Origin: Pedobacter sp.
GTDB lineage: Bacteria > Bacteroidota > Bacteroidia > Sphingobacteriales > Sphingobacteriaceae
Length of the DNA stretch: 64,000 nucleotides
Reading direction: 5' to 3'
Assembly (NCBI GenBank): GCA_008015505.1
Contig: SSFR01000014.1
Location: forward strand, 1-64,000
Position numbers and translations under genes: made by a program. A model generated the notes under the pieces. It saw only the letters and a program-made list of their open reading frames with translations. It searched no databases and was not told the origin of the DNA. Below are positions 62,102-64,000 of this stretch, piece after piece. The first letter of the stretch is position 1. Every line of letters begins with the position of its first letter.

Positions 62102-63256
62102 TTATTCAAAATATTCCTTCATTCGATCAAAAAAACTTTTTTCGCTCTTACCTGGCTGTGGCTTGAAGTTAGGAGAATTTTGCAATTTTTCTAAAAGTGC
62201 ATGCTCTTCCTTAGATAACACTTTAGGTGTCCAAATATTTACATATATCAACTGATCACCTCGATGATAGGAATTTACTTCTGGAACCCCTTTACCTTTC
62301 AAACGCAAAATTTTACCCCCCTGGGTTCCTTGTTCTATTTTGATTTTAGCTTTACCATCAATCGTAGGAATTTCAACACTAGCGCCTAATGCTGCATCAA
62401 TAAAACTAATGTGTAAATCATAAATCACATTATTCCCTTCCCTCTTCAACGAATCATGAGGAATCTCCTCTACCAGAATAATTAAATCACCAGGAATTCC
62501 TCCACGAGGAGCTGCATTACCCTTACCACTCATTGAAAGCTGCATACCCTCACTCACACCTGCTGGAATATTGATCGCAATCGTTTCTTCACCACGTATT
62601 AGTCCCTCGCCATGACAAAGGGTACATTTTGCTGTAATCTCTGTCCCAGTTCCTCCACAAGTATGACAAGTGCTTGTTGTCCGCATTTGCCCAAGAACTG
62701 TATTAGTTATTTTGTGTACCGAACCCTTACCCCCACAGGTATGGCAAGTATGTGTGGATGACTTATCTTTTGCACCACTACCCTGACACTGATTACAAAC
62801 TATTTTCTTAGCTACTTTGATCTTTTTTTCAACCCCTTTCACAATTTCTTCCAGCGTCAATTTAACCTTGATCCGTAAATTGCTTCCCCTAACTACCGAT
62901 TTTCCCCGATGTGTTCGCTGCTGACCAAAAAAATCATGCCCTCCACCATCACCAAAAATATCCCCAAAATGGCTAAAAATATCTTCCATGTTCATTCCAC
63001 CACCAAATCCCCCACTAGTTGCACCTCCAGCATTAGCCGCATGACCAAATCGATCATAGCGCTGTTTCTTTTCTGGATTACTCAATACCTCATAGGCTTC
63101 TGCAGCTTCTTTAAAGTTCTCTTCAGCTTGCTTATCGCCAGGATTTTTATCTGGATGGTACTTAATAGCCATCTTACGATACGCTTTTTTTATCTCGTCT
63201 GCACTAGCACCGCGCTGCACTCCAAGTACGTCATAATAATCTTTCTTTTTAGACAT
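62102..63256 (-). CDS. dnaJ: Chaperone DnaJ
   Basis: DnaJ delivers substrates to DnaK and stimulates its ATPase. The 384-residue protein has a J domain with His34-Pro35-Asp36 in KYHPDKNPG, a Gly/Phe-rich linker ([13 protein letters not shown]) and four CxxCxGxG zinc repeats ([32 protein letters not shown]). Two C-terminal substrate-binding domains follow. It lies about 80 bp downstream of grpE in the same direction. dnaK itself is not in the window. Confidence 0.98.
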   Translation of the reverse strand: MSKKKDYYDVLGVQRGASADEIKKAYRKMAIKYHPDKNPGDKQAEENFKEAAEAYEVLSNPEKKQRYDRFGHAANAGGATSGGFGGGMNMEDIFSHFGDIFGDGGGHDFFGQQRTHRGKSVVRGSNLRIKVKLTLEEIVKGVEKKIKVAKKIVCNQCQGSGAKDKSSTHTCHTCGGKGSVHKITNTVLGQMRTTSTCHTCGGTGTEITAKCTLCHGEGLIRGEETIAINIPAGVSEGMQLSMSGKGNAAPRGGIPGDLIILVEEIPHDSLKREGNNVIYDLHISFIDAALGASVEIPTIDGKAKIKIEQGTQGGKILRLKGKGVPEVNSYHRGDQLIYVNIWTPKVLSKEEHALLEKLQNSPNFKPQPGKSEKSFFDRMKEYFE

Positions 63257-63335
63257 CGTATTTTTGAATAATTGAACAAACTGTTTTTCAAACTAACCAT
63301 TCAACCACAGTTTGTAAAACGCCAAAACTTTAATT

Positions 63336-63920
63336 TTATACGCCGACAACAACTTTAGCAAAACGAATTACCTTATCGTTCAAAAAATATCCTTTTTCTA
63401 GTTCGTCGACGATCTTACCTTTGAGGTGCTCTTCCGATACAGGTATGTTTGTAATGCCTTCATGAAGATCGGCATCAAAGGTTTGTCCTTTGGATTCCAT
63501 TTCTTTTAGGCCCTTTTGCGATAAAATATTCCTCAGTTTATGTTGGATCAATGCAACGCCCTCTTTTACCGAATTAATATCACTCGCTGTTTCTATTGAT
63601 TTAATAGCTCTATCAAAATCATCAAGGACGGGAAGTAAACTTGTCACCACATCTTTATTAGCCGTTTGTATCAACTCCATGCGTTCCTTCAAGGTACGAC
63701 GCTTAAAATTGTCAAATTCAGCATATAGCCGAACATATTTATCATTCCAATCTGCTGCCTCAGCCCTTAACTTATCTTGCAAATCAGCTTTTTCATCTTT
63801 AATAGTGGCCGTTGCTCCTTGTGACTGATCAAGCATCTCCCCTCCTTCGGCTACCTCTGGATGATTTGGACCTTCAGTTTCTGGATGATGTTCTTTGGGA
63901 CTTTTTTTATTCTTCAACAT
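63336..63920 (-). CDS. grpE: Nucleotide exchange factor GrpE
   Basis: GrpE exchanges ADP for ATP on DnaK. The start at 63920 (MLKNKKSPKEHH) is preferred. A frame extended to 63974 would add 18 hydrophobic residues that no GrpE has. The 194-residue protein has an acidic disordered N-terminus, the long helix with DKYVRLYAEFDNFKRRTLKERMELIQ, the ALLPVLDDFDRAI-like segment (SLLPVLDDFDRAIKSIE), and the C-terminal beta domain ending VIRFAKVVVGV. It pairs with dnaJ. The upstream region runs to the window end. Confidence 0.96.
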   Translation of the reverse strand: MLKNKKSPKEHHPETEGPNHPEVAEGGEMLDQSQGATATIKDEKADLQDKLRAEAADWNDKYVRLYAEFDNFKRRTLKERMELIQTANKDVVTSLLPVLDDFDRAIKSIETASDINSVKEGVALIQHKLRNILSQKGLKEMESKGQTFDADLHEGITNIPVSEEHLKGKIVDELEKGYFLNDKVIRFAKVVVGV

Positions 63921-64000
63921 AAATGCAAAACTTTGATATATCAAAATGATCAGCAAAATAGCTGCCAGTACCAAAAAACAGCCAAGCTGTCAGCATGCCC

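Overview
The window reads as chromosomal DNA of a low-GC Bacteroidota, most likely a Sphingobacteriaceae-type organism (Pedobacter, Sphingobacterium or Olivibacter relatives). The reasons are a fused SecDF, a short-chain-type threonine dehydrogenase, TonB-dependent receptors with a carboxypeptidase-D-like N-terminus, lipoproteins with Ig-like domains, a Gly-rich secreted giant protein, and promoters of the TTTG / TAnnTTTG type (clearest ahead of the tRNA pair at 19737-19768). Genus cannot be fixed from the sequence alone.

Layout. 1-3347: a truncated giant secreted protein and an Ig-like lipoprotein. 3488-7753: housekeeping genes rnhB, gcvT, comB-like, threonine dehydrogenase and yebC. 8012-16272: a tightly packed eight-gene accessory operon resembling a thiazole/oxazole-modified peptide (TOMM, RiPP) pathway: leader-binding E1-like protein, YcaO cyclodehydratase ending in PxPxP, SagB-type FMN oxidase, ABC exporter, membrane M50-like protease, lipoprotein and TonB-dependent receptor. 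No precursor peptide could be found in or next to it. 16474-20598: metF, der, era, tRNA-fMet, tRNA-Glu and a Nudix gene without an obvious start. 20624-31848: membrane proteins, MATE pump, hotdog and AlbA_2 proteins, an amidohydrolase/MFS pair, a BtuB-like receptor, folK, sppA and a LexA-like regulator. 31873-35502: bioF, bioD and an ABC exporter. 35552-36786: a decayed, possibly glycosyltransferase-like gene. 36847-44817: polysaccharide deacetylase, HMG-CoA lyase, an NDH-2-like enzyme, ferredoxin with its reductase, and secDF. 44993-49498: a compact restriction-modification locus with a nuclease-methylase fusion. 49603-54532: mnmE, an ACP-like protein lacking its modified serine, a broken SDR gene abutting a decayed IS1-family element, ald and tsaE. 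54539-60312: a CzcCBA-type heavy-metal efflux system. 60567-63920: hemF, a secreted hypothetical protein, dnaJ and grpE.

Two things stand out. The first is the precursor-less TOMM-like operon, whose gene content (make, export, process, take up by a TonB receptor) suggests a modified peptide that may be recovered by the producer, as a metallophore would be. The second is a family of about 160-bp intergenic elements with related inverted ends. Five copies occur in 64 kb, in both orientations, and they share a central hairpin whose two arms change together.
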